Below are positions 23,812-32,120 of a stretch of DNA of 59,998 nt, piece by piece. Each line of letters starts with the position of its first letter. Position 1 is the stretch's first letter. The notes under the pieces are model-generated. The model was not told where the DNA came from. It saw nothing but the letters and a program-made list of their open reading frames with translations, and did no database searches. The DNA lies in contig NZ_MSIE01000063.1 in the NCBI RefSeq assembly GCF_001921205.1, positions 1 through 59,998 on the forward strand, written 5' to 3'. The DNA comes from Actinophytocola xanthii (GTDB lineage Bacteria; Actinomycetota; Actinomycetes; Mycobacteriales; Pseudonocardiaceae). The translations under genes were made by a program, and so were the position numbers.

Positions 23812-24204
23812 ATGACAGCTCGTTTCGACATGATCGGCATGGTGGTCGCGGACATGGCGGCCGCACTCGCGTTCTACCGGCGGCTCGGCCTGGACCTCCC
23901 GGCCGAGGCCGACGCCGAGCCACACGTGGAGGCCCAACTGCCGGGCGGTCTACGTCTGGGCTGGGACACGGTCGACACCGTCCGCTCCTTCGACCAGTCC
24001 TGGTCGCCGCCCCGGGGCGGCCCGGCGATCGGCCTCGCCTTCCGCTGCGACTCCCCGGCCGAGGTCAACGCATTGCACGACGAGCTGGTGGCCGCCGGGC
24101 ACCCCAGCCACAAGGCGCCGTGGGACGCCTTCTGGGGCCAGCGTTACGCCGTCGTGGTCGACCCGGACGGCAACCACGTCGAGCTGTTCGCCCCGCTCGG
24201 GTAG
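23812..24204 (+). CDS. VOC-family (glyoxalase/bleomycin-resistance-like) protein
   Basis: The 130-residue protein has the beta-alpha-beta-beta-beta repeats of the VOC superfamily: FDMIGMVVADMAAALAFYRRLG in the first half and YAVVVDPDGNHVELFAP at the end. The usual metal positions are only partly kept (Glu in HVELF; the first-strand His is replaced by Met). It may therefore bind a ligand rather than catalyse. The start ATG at 23812 has no convincing ribosome-binding site and the leader looks very short. It follows the threonine synthase-like gene on the same strand, 68 bases downstream. Confidence 0.85.
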   Translation: MTARFDMIGMVVADMAAALAFYRRLGLDLPAEADAEPHVEAQLPGGLRLGWDTVDTVRSFDQSWSPPRGGPAIGLAFRCDSPAEVNALHDELVAAGHPSHKAPWDAFWGQRYAVVVDPDGNHVELFAPLG

Positions 24205-24302
24205 CGCGAGGTTCTTCCGAAACACCTGCCAAACGTGTTGCGCGCCCACGGGCCGGCGTCCATGATCGAACGTGGACCTGCTCGACGAGCGCACGGTTGG
24301 CG

Positions 24303-24953
24303 GTGAACGGATTGTCCAAACGCGCGCTGTTCGTGCGCGGCGGGTGGGCGGGCCACGAGCCCGTCGCGGCCACCGACCGGTACGCCGCGTTCCTGCGCGG
24401 CTCCGGGTACTCGGTGACCACGTCGCAGACCCTGGACGCCTACCTCGACGACCTCTCCGAGGTCGACCTGATCGTGCAGTGCTGGACGATGGGCCAGGCC
24501 ACCGAGGAGCAGGTGGCCGGCCTCAGCGCGGCGGTGCGCGCGGGCACCGGGTTCGCCGGGTGGCACGGCGGGGTCGTCGACTCCTTCCGCGACCGGCCCG
24601 CCTACCACCTGCTCACCGGTGGCCAGTTCGTCCACCACCCCAAGGAGTTCGTGCGCTACGAGGTCCGGGTCGTCGCCGACCACCCGGCGGTGGCCGGGCT
24701 CGGGGCGTTCGAGGTCTTCACCGAGCAGTACTACGTGCACGCCGACCCGGGCAACCAGGTGCTCGCCGTCACGAACTACCTCGACGACCCCGACCTGCCC
24801 TGGGTCGGCAACCCGGTGATGCCGGTGACCTGGGTCCGCCGGCACGGCGCCGGCCGCGTCTTCGTCACCACGATCGGACACCGCCTGGCCGACCTCGAGG
24901 TCCCCGAGGTCGACAGCATGATCACCCGGGGGATGGCGTGGGCGACCCGCTGA
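24303..24953 (+). CDS. ThuA-domain protein
   Basis: With the GTG at 24303 the protein has 216 residues and a class-I glutamine-amidotransferase-like ThuA fold: ALFVRGGWAGHEP at the start, LIVQCWTMGQATEEQ near 50, FAGWHGGVVDSFR near 80, and VFTTIGH-like VFVTTIGHRLAD near the end. ThuA proteins accompany Gfo/Idh/MocA oxidoreductases in catabolism of trehalose, 3-keto-sugars and other glycosides. The next gene is exactly such an oxidoreductase and overlaps by 16 bases. No strong ribosome-binding site is visible and a TTG slightly upstream is possible, so the start is uncertain by a few residues. Confidence 0.85.
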   Translation: MNGLSKRALFVRGGWAGHEPVAATDRYAAFLRGSGYSVTTSQTLDAYLDDLSEVDLIVQCWTMGQATEEQVAGLSAAVRAGTGFAGWHGGVVDSFRDRPAYHLLTGGQFVHHPKEFVRYEVRVVADHPAVAGLGAFEVFTEQYYVHADPGNQVLAVTNYLDDPDLPWVGNPVMPVTWVRRHGAGRVFVTTIGHRLADLEVPEVDSMITRGMAWATR

Positions 24954-26038
24954 ACCGCGCCGTCAACGTTGGCATCGTCGGCGCGGGCAACATCATCGTC
25001 CAGTACCTGGCCACGCTCCCCCGGCTGCCGGGGGTGCGGGTCAGCGCGGTCGCCGACCTCGAGTCGGCCCGGGCCGAGGCCGTGGCCGCCGAGCACGAGG
25101 GTGTGCGGGCGCTCGACCCGGCCGAGCTGTGCCGCGCCGAGGACGTCGACCTGGTGCTCAACCTGACCGTGCCGGCCGCGCACGTGGACGTGTCGCTCGC
25201 CGCGATCGCCGGCGGCAAGCACGTGTACACCGAGAAGCCCCTGGCGCTGACCACCGCGGACGGTCGGCGGGTCCTCGACGCCGCGCGGGAGGCGGGCGTG
25301 CGCGTCGGGTGCGCGCCGGACACCGTGCTCGGCACCGGGACCCAGACCGCACGCCGCTGTGTCGACGAAGGCTCGATCGGCACCCCGGTCGCCGCCACCG
25401 CCTTCATGACCTCGCCGGGCCCGGAGCGCTGGCACCCCTCGCCGAGCTTCTTCTACCGAACCGGCGGCGGGCCGCTGATGGACATGGGGCCCTACTACCT
25501 CACCGCGCTGGTCAGCATGCTCGGGCCGGTTCGCCGGGTGAGCGGCATGACCGCGACCCCCCGGGCGACCCGCACCGTCGGCAGCGGTCCGGCGCAGGGC
25601 AGCGAGGTCCCGGTCGAGGTCGCCACCCACGTGACCGGGCTGCTCGAGCACGCCGACGGCGCCCTGTCCACGCTGGTGATGAGCTTCGACGTGTGGGCGG
25701 CGCACCTGCCGCGGATCGAGGTGTACGGAACCGAGGGCTCGGTGTCGGTACCCGACCCCAACGGGTTCGGCGGCGAGGTCCGCCTGTTCCACCGCGACAG
25801 CCCCGAGTGGACACCGGTGCCGGAGTCCGGCGGCCACCGCGGGGGTGGGCGGGGCATCGGCGTCGGCGACCTCGCCGAGGCACTCGCCGCCGGCACCCCG
25901 CACCGGGCCTCCGGCGAGCTGGGCTACCACGTGCTGGACGTGATGGAGTCGCTGCTGCGCACCGCCGGCTCCGGGCGGGCCGAGGAGATCGCGAGCAGCT
26001 GCCCGCGCCCGGAGGCCGTGCCGCTGCGGGAGGCCTGA
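24938..26038 (+). CDS. Gfo/Idh/MocA-family oxidoreductase
   Basis: The 366-residue protein has an N-terminal NAD(P)-binding domain (VGIVGAGNIIVQYLATLP) and the active-site EKPLALT motif near residue 100. The C-terminal Gfo/Idh/MocA domain (130-360) includes GGGPLMDMGPYY and the EVYGTEGSV beta-sheet motif. These enzymes oxidise or reduce hydroxyls of sugars or inositols. The GTG at 24938 overlaps the ThuA stop by 16 bases, so the two are translated together and probably act on one sugar. No transporter or regulator for that sugar is adjacent. The gene converges on the CBS-domain membrane protein pair. Confidence 0.92.
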   Translation: MGDPLNRAVNVGIVGAGNIIVQYLATLPRLPGVRVSAVADLESARAEAVAAEHEGVRALDPAELCRAEDVDLVLNLTVPAAHVDVSLAAIAGGKHVYTEKPLALTTADGRRVLDAAREAGVRVGCAPDTVLGTGTQTARRCVDEGSIGTPVAATAFMTSPGPERWHPSPSFFYRTGGGPLMDMGPYYLTALVSMLGPVRRVSGMTATPRATRTVGSGPAQGSEVPVEVATHVTGLLEHADGALSTLVMSFDVWAAHLPRIEVYGTEGSVSVPDPNGFGGEVRLFHRDSPEWTPVPESGGHRGGGRGIGVGDLAEALAAGTPHRASGELGYHVLDVMESLLRTAGSGRAEEIASSCPRPEAVPLREA

Positions 26039-26043
26039 GGGGC

Positions 26044-27048
26044 TCAGCGGGCGGCGGGCAGCAGCTGGTCGAGCAGGTCGTGCAGGGTGACCAGGCCGGC
26101 CAGCTCACCGTCCCGGTACACCAGCGCGAGGTGGGTACTGCTGTCGCGCATGGTCGTCAGCGCCGTGTGGGCGGGCGTCTCGTCGGGCAGGGTCAGCACC
26201 GAGTGCATCAGCTCCACCGCGGTGCCGGTGTCGGTCAGCGCGTCGCGCACGTGCACCACGCCCAGCGGCCGCTCCCCGTCCCAGACCACGAACCGCAGGT
26301 GCCCGCTGGTCCTGGCCGCGTCGCGGACAGCGGCGGCGGCAGCGCTCGGGGCGACGGTCACCAGCTCCGCCCGCGGCCGCATGACCTCCCCGACCGGCCT
26401 GGTGTGCAGGTCGAGCGCGGTCGCGAGCCGATCGTGCCGGCGCGCGTCGAGCGCACCCACCTCCGTCGAGTGGTCCACGAGCTGGCGCAGGTCCTCGGGG
26501 GTGTGTCCGCTGTCGAGCTCGTCCACCGGCCGCACGCCGACCGCCCGCAGGCACTTGTTCGCCAGCCCGTTGAGCGCGACCAGCGCGGGACGGGTGAGCC
26601 ACATGAAGGCACGCATCGGCAGCGCGAGCAGCGTCGCCGAGCGCTCGGGGTGGGCCAGCGCCCAGGACTTGGGCGCCATCTCGCCGACGACGAGGTGGAG
26701 GAACGTCACCACGACCAGCGAGAGCACGAACGCGATGACGTCGGCCGTCGCCTCGGGCAGGCCCCACGCCTTGAGCAGCGGCATCATCGCGAGGTGCACG
26801 CTCGGCTTGGTCACCGCGCCGAGCACGAGCGTGCACAGGGTGATGCCCAGCTGCGAGCCGGCGAGCAGCATCGACATGTCCCGGGAGCTGCGCAGCGCGG
26901 CGCGCGCGGCGGCACTGCGGTCGGCGGCCTCGGCCAGCCGGTGGCCACGCGCGGCGACCAGGGCGAACTCGATGGCCACGAAGAACGCGCTGAGCGCGAC
27001 CACGAGCACCGTGACCGCCAGTGCCCACAGGGGGCTCAAGCCGCTCAT
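26044..27048 (-). CDS. CNNM/CorC-like membrane protein with CBS domains (second of a pair)
   Basis: The 334-residue protein has an N-terminal DUF21/CNNM transmembrane domain (about 1-185; hydrophobic spans near 5-30, 58-80 and 100-125) followed by CBS repeats (about 205-334). The C-terminal CorC_HlyC domain present in the partner protein is absent. CNNM proteins are linked to Mg2+ or Co2+ transport. The ATG overlaps the stop of the partner gene by four bases (ATGA), so the two are co-translated and probably form a heterodimer. The gene ends only six bases from the convergent oxidoreductase stop. Confidence 0.9.
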   Translation of the reverse strand: MSGLSPLWALAVTVLVVALSAFFVAIEFALVAARGHRLAEAADRSAAARAALRSSRDMSMLLAGSQLGITLCTLVLGAVTKPSVHLAMMPLLKAWGLPEATADVIAFVLSLVVVTFLHLVVGEMAPKSWALAHPERSATLLALPMRAFMWLTRPALVALNGLANKCLRAVGVRPVDELDSGHTPEDLRQLVDHSTEVGALDARRHDRLATALDLHTRPVGEVMRPRAELVTVAPSAAAAAVRDAARTSGHLRFVVWDGERPLGVVHVRDALTDTGTAVELMHSVLTLPDETPAHTALTTMRDSSTHLALVYRDGELAGLVTLHDLLDQLLPAAR

Positions 27049-28403
27049 GTGGTCACGCCCGTCTCGTGGTGGAGGAGGCGGACGGTGTCGGGGACGCGGC
27101 GGACGACCGTGCGGACCTCGACGGTGAGCCGGGCGGCCGGTCTGGGCGCGCCGGGTTGGGTGGGCAGCTCGACGGTGACCGTGTCGCCGGGGTGGGGCAG
27201 TCGCTGGAGCTCGGTGAGCACGAGGCCGGCGAGGGTCTGGTAGTCCCCGCTGGGCAGGTCGTGGCCGAGCAGGCGCTCGGCCTCGTCGATGTGCATGGTG
27301 CCGGGCACGAGCCAGCCGCCGCCCTCCCCGGGGCTCGCGCGGTCGGTGCCCAGCGGGTCGTGCTCGTCGGTGATCTCGCCGACCAGTTCCTCGGCGATGT
27401 CCTCGGCGGTGACGACGCCGGCGAGGCCGCCGTACTCGTCGACGACGCAGGCGAACTCGTCGCCGTTGGCACGCAGCTGCTCCAGCACGGCGCCGAGCGG
27501 GAGCGACGCGGGCACCATCACCGGACGCCGGGCGATCTCGCGGACCATCGCCGTGTCCCAGCGGTCCTCGCCCAGTGCGAGCACCTCGCGCAGGCAGACC
27601 ACGCCGACGACGTCGTCGACATCGCCGCCGAGGACCGGCAGCCGCGAGTGACCGGAGGCCATCAGGGCGACAGCCCGCCGCACCGGGTCGTCGGCGGCGA
27701 TCGTGGTGACCCGCGGGCGCGGGATCATCGCGTGCTCGGCGGTGCTCTCCTCGAAGTCCAGCACTCGGTCCAGCAGGGCCGACAGCTCCGGCGGCAGGTC
27801 GCCGCGGGCCCGTGAGCGGGCGACGATGTGCTCGAGGTCGCGGGGGGTGGCGGCGTGCTCGACGTCGTGCACCGGCTGGATCCGCACCAGGCGCAGCAGC
27901 AGCTCGGCGGTCCGGTCGAACAGCCGGACCAGCCAACCGAACAGGCTCAGGTACAGGCCGGTCGACCAGGCCAGCCGCAGCGCCACCGGCTCGGGCCGGG
28001 CCAGCGCGAGGTTCTTCGGGAACAGCTCGCCGAAGACCATCTGCACCACGGTCGAGAGCAGCAGCGCGAACAGCGTGCCGACGGCCACGCCGAGACCGGC
28101 TGGCATGCCGGCCGCCCCGAAGATGCCGCCGATGCCGGCGCCGACCAGGGGCTCGGCCACGTAGCCGACCAGCAGCCCGGTGACCGTGATGCCGAGCTGG
28201 GCTCCGGAGAGCATGAACGAGGTGCGCCGGGTGATGGTCAGCGCCCGGGCGGCCGCGGGGTCACCGGCCGCGGCCCTCGCGCGCAGCCGCGACCGGTCCA
28301 CCGCCATGTAGCCGAACTCCTGCGCGACGAAGTACCCCGTCAGCGCGGACAACGCGACGATGACGACGACTCCGACCAGCACACCGATCAGAGCGGTGAT
28401 CAC
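27045..28403 (-). CDS. CNNM/CorC-like membrane protein with CBS and CorC_HlyC domains (first of a pair)
   Basis: The 452-residue protein has a DUF21 membrane domain (about 1-190, containing VFGELFPKNLALARPE), two CBS repeats (about 205-335, including MIPRPRVTTIAADDPV and CVVDEYGGLAGVVTAEDI), and a C-terminal CorC_HlyC domain (about 350-440). This is the full hemolysin C/CorC architecture connected with divalent metal efflux or uptake. The GTG at 28403 is preceded by GGTGGGG. An upstream short frame (28400-28540) ends across this start with a GTGA overlap. Confidence 0.92.
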   Translation of the reverse strand: MITALIGVLVGVVVIVALSALTGYFVAQEFGYMAVDRSRLRARAAAGDPAAARALTITRRTSFMLSGAQLGITVTGLLVGYVAEPLVGAGIGGIFGAAGMPAGLGVAVGTLFALLLSTVVQMVFGELFPKNLALARPEPVALRLAWSTGLYLSLFGWLVRLFDRTAELLLRLVRIQPVHDVEHAATPRDLEHIVARSRARGDLPPELSALLDRVLDFEESTAEHAMIPRPRVTTIAADDPVRRAVALMASGHSRLPVLGGDVDDVVGVVCLREVLALGEDRWDTAMVREIARRPVMVPASLPLGAVLEQLRANGDEFACVVDEYGGLAGVVTAEDIAEELVGEITDEHDPLGTDRASPGEGGGWLVPGTMHIDEAERLLGHDLPSGDYQTLAGLVLTELQRLPHPGDTVTVELPTQPGAPRPAARLTVEVRTVVRRVPDTVRLLHHETGVTT

Positions 28404-28540
28404 GTGCGCCCCACCTCGCGGTCACGGCGGCAGGTGGGCTCGGGGGCGGCGGGGCAGGGCACATCCGGATCTGGGGCACAGCGCCCACCCGCGTGGGGTG
28501 GGACGCTGCCGGTACTTCGGTAGGGGTCCATGATCCTCAT
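28400..28540 (-). CDS. Possible upstream leader frame of the CNNM pair
   Basis: A 46-codon frame starts at ATG 28540 (a second ATG at 28531) and ends with TGA overlapping the GTG start of the 452-residue CNNM protein. The product would begin MRIMDPYRSTG and be Pro/Arg/Cys-rich, with no known domain. Translational coupling is possible, but a chance frame in GC-rich DNA cannot be excluded. Confidence 0.3.
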   Translation of the reverse strand: MRIMDPYRSTGSVPPHAGGRCAPDPDVPCPAAPEPTCRRDREVGRT

Positions 28541-28629
28541 CCACGCACGGGTTTCGGTGGTCCGAAAATACCAGTTCACACGGTTTCCGGCGCCCGTTGA
28601 CGCAGCTGTCCGACCCCCGGGGTGCCCGC

Positions 28630-29055
28630 TCAGCGACGGTCGGTGATCTGCTGGACCGTCCACCGGTTGCCGTCCGGGTCCTGCAGGAACAGGAAGCCCT
28701 GGTTGTTCAGGTCGTCGTCCTCGGTGGCCGGCCGGAAGCCGTCCGGGCCGGCCACCTGGACCTCACCGACCTCGACACCGCGCCCGAGGAGCTCCTCCCG
28801 CGCCGCCCGGACGTCGCGGACCACCAGCTGCACCCCGCTCAGCGTGCCCGGCTCCATGGTGCCGACGGCGGTCCCGATGACGATCGAACAGCCGGAGCCC
28901 GGGGGCGTCAGCTGCACGATCCGGTTCCCCGGGCCCGGGGTGACGTCGAAGTCCACCCCGAATCCCATGCGTTCCGCGTAGAACTCCTTCGCCTTGTCCA
29001 GATCGGACACCGGCACCACGACGACCTCGAGCGTCCAGTCCACCCACGCCTCCAT
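28630..29055 (-). CDS. VOC-family (glyoxalase-like) protein
   Basis: The 141-residue VOC protein has LEVVVVPVSDLDKAKEFYAE in the first half, NRIVQLTPPGSGCSIVIG in the middle, and FLFLQDPDGNRWTVQQI at the end, the usual paired-domain layout. Proteins of this subfamily are often annotated as antibiotic-resistance or glyoxalase-like, but no substrate is evident. The ATG at 29055 is used; a TTG two codons upstream is less likely. A near-consensus promoter (29083-29111) and repeated ATAACC boxes precede it. It lies 52 bases downstream of the aldo/keto reductase on the same strand. Confidence 0.88.
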   Translation of the reverse strand: MEAWVDWTLEVVVVPVSDLDKAKEFYAERMGFGVDFDVTPGPGNRIVQLTPPGSGCSIVIGTAVGTMEPGTLSGVQLVVRDVRAAREELLGRGVEVGEVQVAGPDGFRPATEDDDLNNQGFLFLQDPDGNRWTVQQITDRR

Positions 29056-29082
29056 AACCAATTAGTTGAATAACCTAGCGGT

Positions 29083-29111
29083 TGTATACAGGGGACGTAG
29101 GGTCGAGTCAA
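29083..29111 (-). promoter_or_regulatory. Near-consensus sigma-70 promoter of the VOC gene
   Basis: On the minus strand, TTGACT (29106-29111) and TATACA (29083-29088) are separated by exactly 17 bases, which is unusually close to the housekeeping consensus for this GC-rich window. The -35 box overlaps the stop codon of the aldo/keto reductase gene. ATAACC occurs at 29054-29059 and 29070-29075, between the promoter and the start, and may be an operator. Confidence 0.75.
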
Positions 29112-30106
29112 GACCGCTCGCTGTCGAGGTGGGCGAGCTGCGCGGCCGCGTACCGGTCGCCGGCCGCCGCCCCCGCCGGGATCACTCGCTCGATCGCGGC
29201 CAGCTCCTCGTCGGTGAGCCGGACCTCGGTGGCGCCCAGGGACTCGGCCAACCGCTCCCGGCGGCGCGCCCCGACCAGCGGCACGATGTCCTCGCCCTGC
29301 TGGGCCACCCAGGCCACGGCGACCTGCGCCACGGTCACACCCTTGGCCTCGGCCACCGTCCGCAGCGACTCGACCAGCGCGAGGTTGCGCTCGAGGTTCT
29401 CGCCCTGGAACCGGGGGCTGACGCCGCGGAAGTCGCGCTCGGCCAGCTGACGGTCGGGCCGCCAGTGCCCGCCGAGCAGACCGCGGGAGAGCACGCCGTA
29501 GGCGGTGATCCCGATTCCCAGCTCCCGTGCGGCCGGCAGGATCTCGTCCTCGATTCCGCGGGAGAGCAGGGAGTACTCGATCTGCAGGTCGACCACCGGG
29601 TGGACGGCGGCGGCCCGGCGCAGGGTCTGCGCGCCGACCTCGGAGAGCCCGACGTGGCGGACGTACCCGGCCTCGATGAGCTCCCCGATCGCGCCGACGG
29701 TCTCCTCGATCGGGACGTCCGGGTCGAGGCGGGCCGGGCGGTAGACGTCGATGTGGTCGGTGCCCAGGCGGCGCAGGCTGTAGGTGACGAAGTTCTTCAC
29801 CGCGGCCGGCCGGGCGTCGTAGCCGAGCCAGCTCCCGTCCGGGCCGCGCAGGGCGCCGAACTTGACGCTGATCGCCACGCGCTCGCGGTCGAGCTCACGC
29901 AGGGCGTCGCGCAGCAGCAGCTCGTTGTGTCCCATGCCGTAGAAGTCGCCGGTGTCCAACAGGGTGATCCCCGCGTCGACCGCGGCGTGGATGGTGGCCA
30001 GCGACTCCTTCTCGTCGGCCGGCCCGTACAGGTCGGACATGCCCATCAGGCCGAGCCCGATCGCCGACACGGTCGGCCCGGTGCTCCCCAGCTGGCGCGT
30101 CTCCAT
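29108..30106 (-). CDS. Aldo/keto reductase
   Basis: The 332-residue (beta/alpha)8-barrel, NADPH-dependent oxidoreductase carries the family signature at the start (RQLGSTGPTVSAIGLGLMGMS), the catalytic Asp and Tyr in LLDTGDFYGMGHNE, Lys84 in ISVKFGALRG, and the C-terminal cofactor loop IVPLVGARRRERL. The usual His of the catalytic tetrad is replaced: the segment after HIDVYRPARLDPD has Arg where family members often have QxHRxD. The ATG at 30106 follows CGAGGAG; an in-frame GTG two codons upstream is less likely. It belongs to the YakC/AKR11-13 type. It diverges from the GNAT gene, with a TATCGA-repeat region between them. Confidence 0.9.
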   Translation of the reverse strand: METRQLGSTGPTVSAIGLGLMGMSDLYGPADEKESLATIHAAVDAGITLLDTGDFYGMGHNELLLRDALRELDRERVAISVKFGALRGPDGSWLGYDARPAAVKNFVTYSLRRLGTDHIDVYRPARLDPDVPIEETVGAIGELIEAGYVRHVGLSEVGAQTLRRAAAVHPVVDLQIEYSLLSRGIEDEILPAARELGIGITAYGVLSRGLLGGHWRPDRQLAERDFRGVSPRFQGENLERNLALVESLRTVAEAKGVTVAQVAVAWVAQQGEDIVPLVGARRRERLAESLGATEVRLTDEELAAIERVIPAGAAAGDRYAAAQLAHLDSERS

Positions 30107-30126
30107 ACCCACTCCTCGTTTCCGTT

Positions 30127-30153
30127 GTTATCGATTTCTCGTTATCGACGATA
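30127..30153. promoter_or_regulatory. TTATCGA repeats in a divergent promoter region
   Basis: GTTATCGA occurs at 30127-30134 and again at 30141-30148, a 14-base period. The second copy is part of the palindrome TATCGACGATA (30143-30153). The region separates the aldo/keto reductase and GNAT starts, so one regulator may act in both directions. No local regulator gene is an obvious partner. Confidence 0.5.
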
Positions 30154-30184
30154 CCACTCTTTCGGCGTAGGTACGCTCGATGGC

Positions 30185-30718
30185 ATGAAGCAGCTGATCA
30201 CCGCCCGTCTCCTGGTGCGTGAATGGGAGGTCGACGACGCGGCGGCCGCGCTGGCGATCTACGGCGTCGAGAAGGTCGCCCGATGGCTGACCCCGGCCAT
30301 GGGCGAGGTCGCCGACGAGGCGTCGATGCGCCTGGTCCTGCAGGCGTGGGTGGAGGACCAGCCGAACATGCTGCCTCCGCGGGGCCGGTGGGCGATCGAG
30401 CGGCGCGACACCGGCGAGGTCATCGGAGGGTTGGGGATCCGACTGCTCCCGCCCTACGAGGAGGACCTGGAGCTGAGCTGGCAGCTGCGGCCCGAGGCGT
30501 GGGGGCACGGGTACGCGGTCGAGGCCGGCGAGGCGCTGGTGCGCTGGGCCTTCACCCAGGAGATCGACGAGCTGTTCGCCGTCGCCCGCCCCTCCAACAC
30601 CAGGGCGATCGCCACCGCCAAGCGGCTCGGCATGGCCTGGGTCGGCGAGACCGACAAGTACTACAACCTGCGCCTGCAGGTCTTCCGCCTGCGCCCGAGC
30701 GACCTGTCCGACCACTGA
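30185..30718 (+). CDS. GNAT-family N-acetyltransferase
   Basis: The 177-residue GNAT protein resembles the RimJ/RimL-type acetyltransferases: TARLLVREWEVDDAAAALAIYG at the N-terminus, GGLGIRLLP near 75, ELSWQLRPEAWGHGYAVEAGEALVRWAF (acetyl-CoA-binding motif) near 95, and NTRAIATAKRLGMAW near 140. The likely reaction is transfer of acetyl from acetyl-CoA to an amine; the target is unknown. The ATG at 30185 starts the conserved domain. It is divergent from the aldo/keto reductase and ends 46 bases before the FAD oxidoreductase gene. Confidence 0.88.
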   Translation: MKQLITARLLVREWEVDDAAAALAIYGVEKVARWLTPAMGEVADEASMRLVLQAWVEDQPNMLPPRGRWAIERRDTGEVIGGLGIRLLPPYEEDLELSWQLRPEAWGHGYAVEAGEALVRWAFTQEIDELFAVARPSNTRAIATAKRLGMAWVGETDKYYNLRLQVFRLRPSDLSDH

Positions 30719-30728
30719 CGCCCCCCCA

Positions 30729-30756
30729 TGTCACAGCGGGCGGCACCCGCTTCGTC
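30729..30756 (+). promoter_or_regulatory. ECF41-type promoter before the FAD oxidoreductase gene
   Basis: TGTCACA (30729-30735) and CGTC (30753-30756) are separated by 17 bases and end eight bases before the ATG at 30765. This matches the promoter motif described for ECF41 sigma factors (TGTCACA, then CGTC), and an ECF41 gene lies just downstream of this oxidoreductase. The leader would be only a few bases long. Confidence 0.75.
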
Positions 30757-30764
30757 ATAGGGGC

Positions 30765-31979
30765 ATGAGCACATCACCGAAGAACAGAATGCGGGTTCTG
30801 GTCGTGGGCGCCGGATACGCCGGCGCCACGGCGGCGGTCCGGCTGGCCGGTCGGTCCCGAGGACGTGTCGAGGTGACCGTGGTGAACCCACGGCCCACCT
30901 TCGTCAACCGGTTACGCCTGCACCACCTCGCGGTCGGTCGCCGGGTCCCCGCCCCCGACCTGGCCGAGCTGTTGGGCAGGGGCGTCACGTTCGTCGAGGG
31001 GTACGTGACCGACCTCGACCCCGACGCGGGCCGGGCCAGGATCTCCGGCCCCGACGGCATGCGCGAGGTGTCGTTCGACCGGGTCGTCCTGGCCACCGGA
31101 AGCACCACCGAACCCGTCCCGGTGCCCGGCGGCGACCACGTCCACGCCGTGGGCGACCTGGAGTCCGCCCACCGCCTGCGGGCCGCGTTCGCCGCGCTGC
31201 CCGAGGGCGCGGACGCGGCCGTCGTGGGCGGTGGCCTCACCGGCCTGGAGACCGTCGGTGAGCTGGCCGAGACCCGCCCGGACGTGCGGGTCCGGTTGGT
31301 GACGGCCGGGGAGGTCGCCGCCTGGTTCACCCCCCGCGCCGCCGACTACGTGCGTCGAACGCTCGCCGGCCTGAACGTGGAGACCCTGGGCGACACCCAC
31401 GTCCTGGCCGTCGAGCCGGACCGCCTGCTCCTCGCCGACGGCGCGGAGCTGCCCTCGGCGCTGACCGTGTGGTGTGGCGGCTTCGCCGCCCCGCCCCTGG
31501 CCCGCGAGTCCGGAATCGCCGTGGACGCCCAGGGTGCGGTGATCACCGACGCCACCCTCCGCTCGCTCTCCCACCCGACGGTGCTCGCGGTCGGCGACTC
31601 CGGCCACACCCCCGGTCCGGGTGGTGACCGGTACAGCATGTCGTGCCAGTTCGCGTTCCCGTCGGCCATGCACGCGGCCAACCTGCTCCGCGCCGAGGCA
31701 CTGGACCTCGAGCCCCGCCCAGGGCGCAGCGCCTTCAACCTCAGCTTCACCGCCCGCTGCGTGAGCCTGGGCGGCCACAACGCCGTACTCCAGAAGACCG
31801 ACCACGACGATGTGGCAACGGGAAGAGCATGGACGGGCAGAACAGCCCGCCTCGTCAAGGCGATCCAGGTCCGAGGCGTGGTAACCAACATCGCCGTCGA
31901 ACGCCGCATCCCCGGTGTCATCGGCTGGCCCCACGCCGACCCGGCCACCCGCCCCGCCGCCCAACCCCTCCCGGGCTGA
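30765..31979 (+). CDS. FAD-dependent pyridine nucleotide oxidoreductase (NDH-2-like), probable ECF41 target
   Basis: The 404-residue two-dinucleotide-binding-domain flavoprotein has an FAD motif at the N-terminus (VLVVGAGYAGATAAVRLAG), an NAD(P) motif in AAVVGGGLTGLETVGEL near 145, and the FAD-closing VLAVGDSGHTPG near 275. It resembles type II NADH dehydrogenase/NDH-2-like enzymes and the oxidoreductases repeatedly found next to ECF41 sigma genes. An ECF41-type promoter lies directly upstream, so this gene is the likely target. The C-terminus lacks a clear membrane helix. Confidence 0.9.
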   Translation: MSTSPKNRMRVLVVGAGYAGATAAVRLAGRSRGRVEVTVVNPRPTFVNRLRLHHLAVGRRVPAPDLAELLGRGVTFVEGYVTDLDPDAGRARISGPDGMREVSFDRVVLATGSTTEPVPVPGGDHVHAVGDLESAHRLRAAFAALPEGADAAVVGGGLTGLETVGELAETRPDVRVRLVTAGEVAAWFTPRAADYVRRTLAGLNVETLGDTHVLAVEPDRLLLADGAELPSALTVWCGGFAAPPLARESGIAVDAQGAVITDATLRSLSHPTVLAVGDSGHTPGPGGDRYSMSCQFAFPSAMHAANLLRAEALDLEPRPGRSAFNLSFTARCVSLGGHNAVLQKTDHDDVATGRAWTGRTARLVKAIQVRGVVTNIAVERRIPGVIGWPHADPATRPAAQPLPG

Positions 31980-32120
31980 CGGTCCTCCACTGTCCACAAC
32001 CGACGAACAGCGGTCCGGCCCCGACCCGCGCCAGTAGGAAACCCGCCGGCGCGGGCCGGCTTGGCGCGACGCCGCCCACCCACTCCGACCGACCCCACCA
32101 TCTGATGACATGGACCCACC

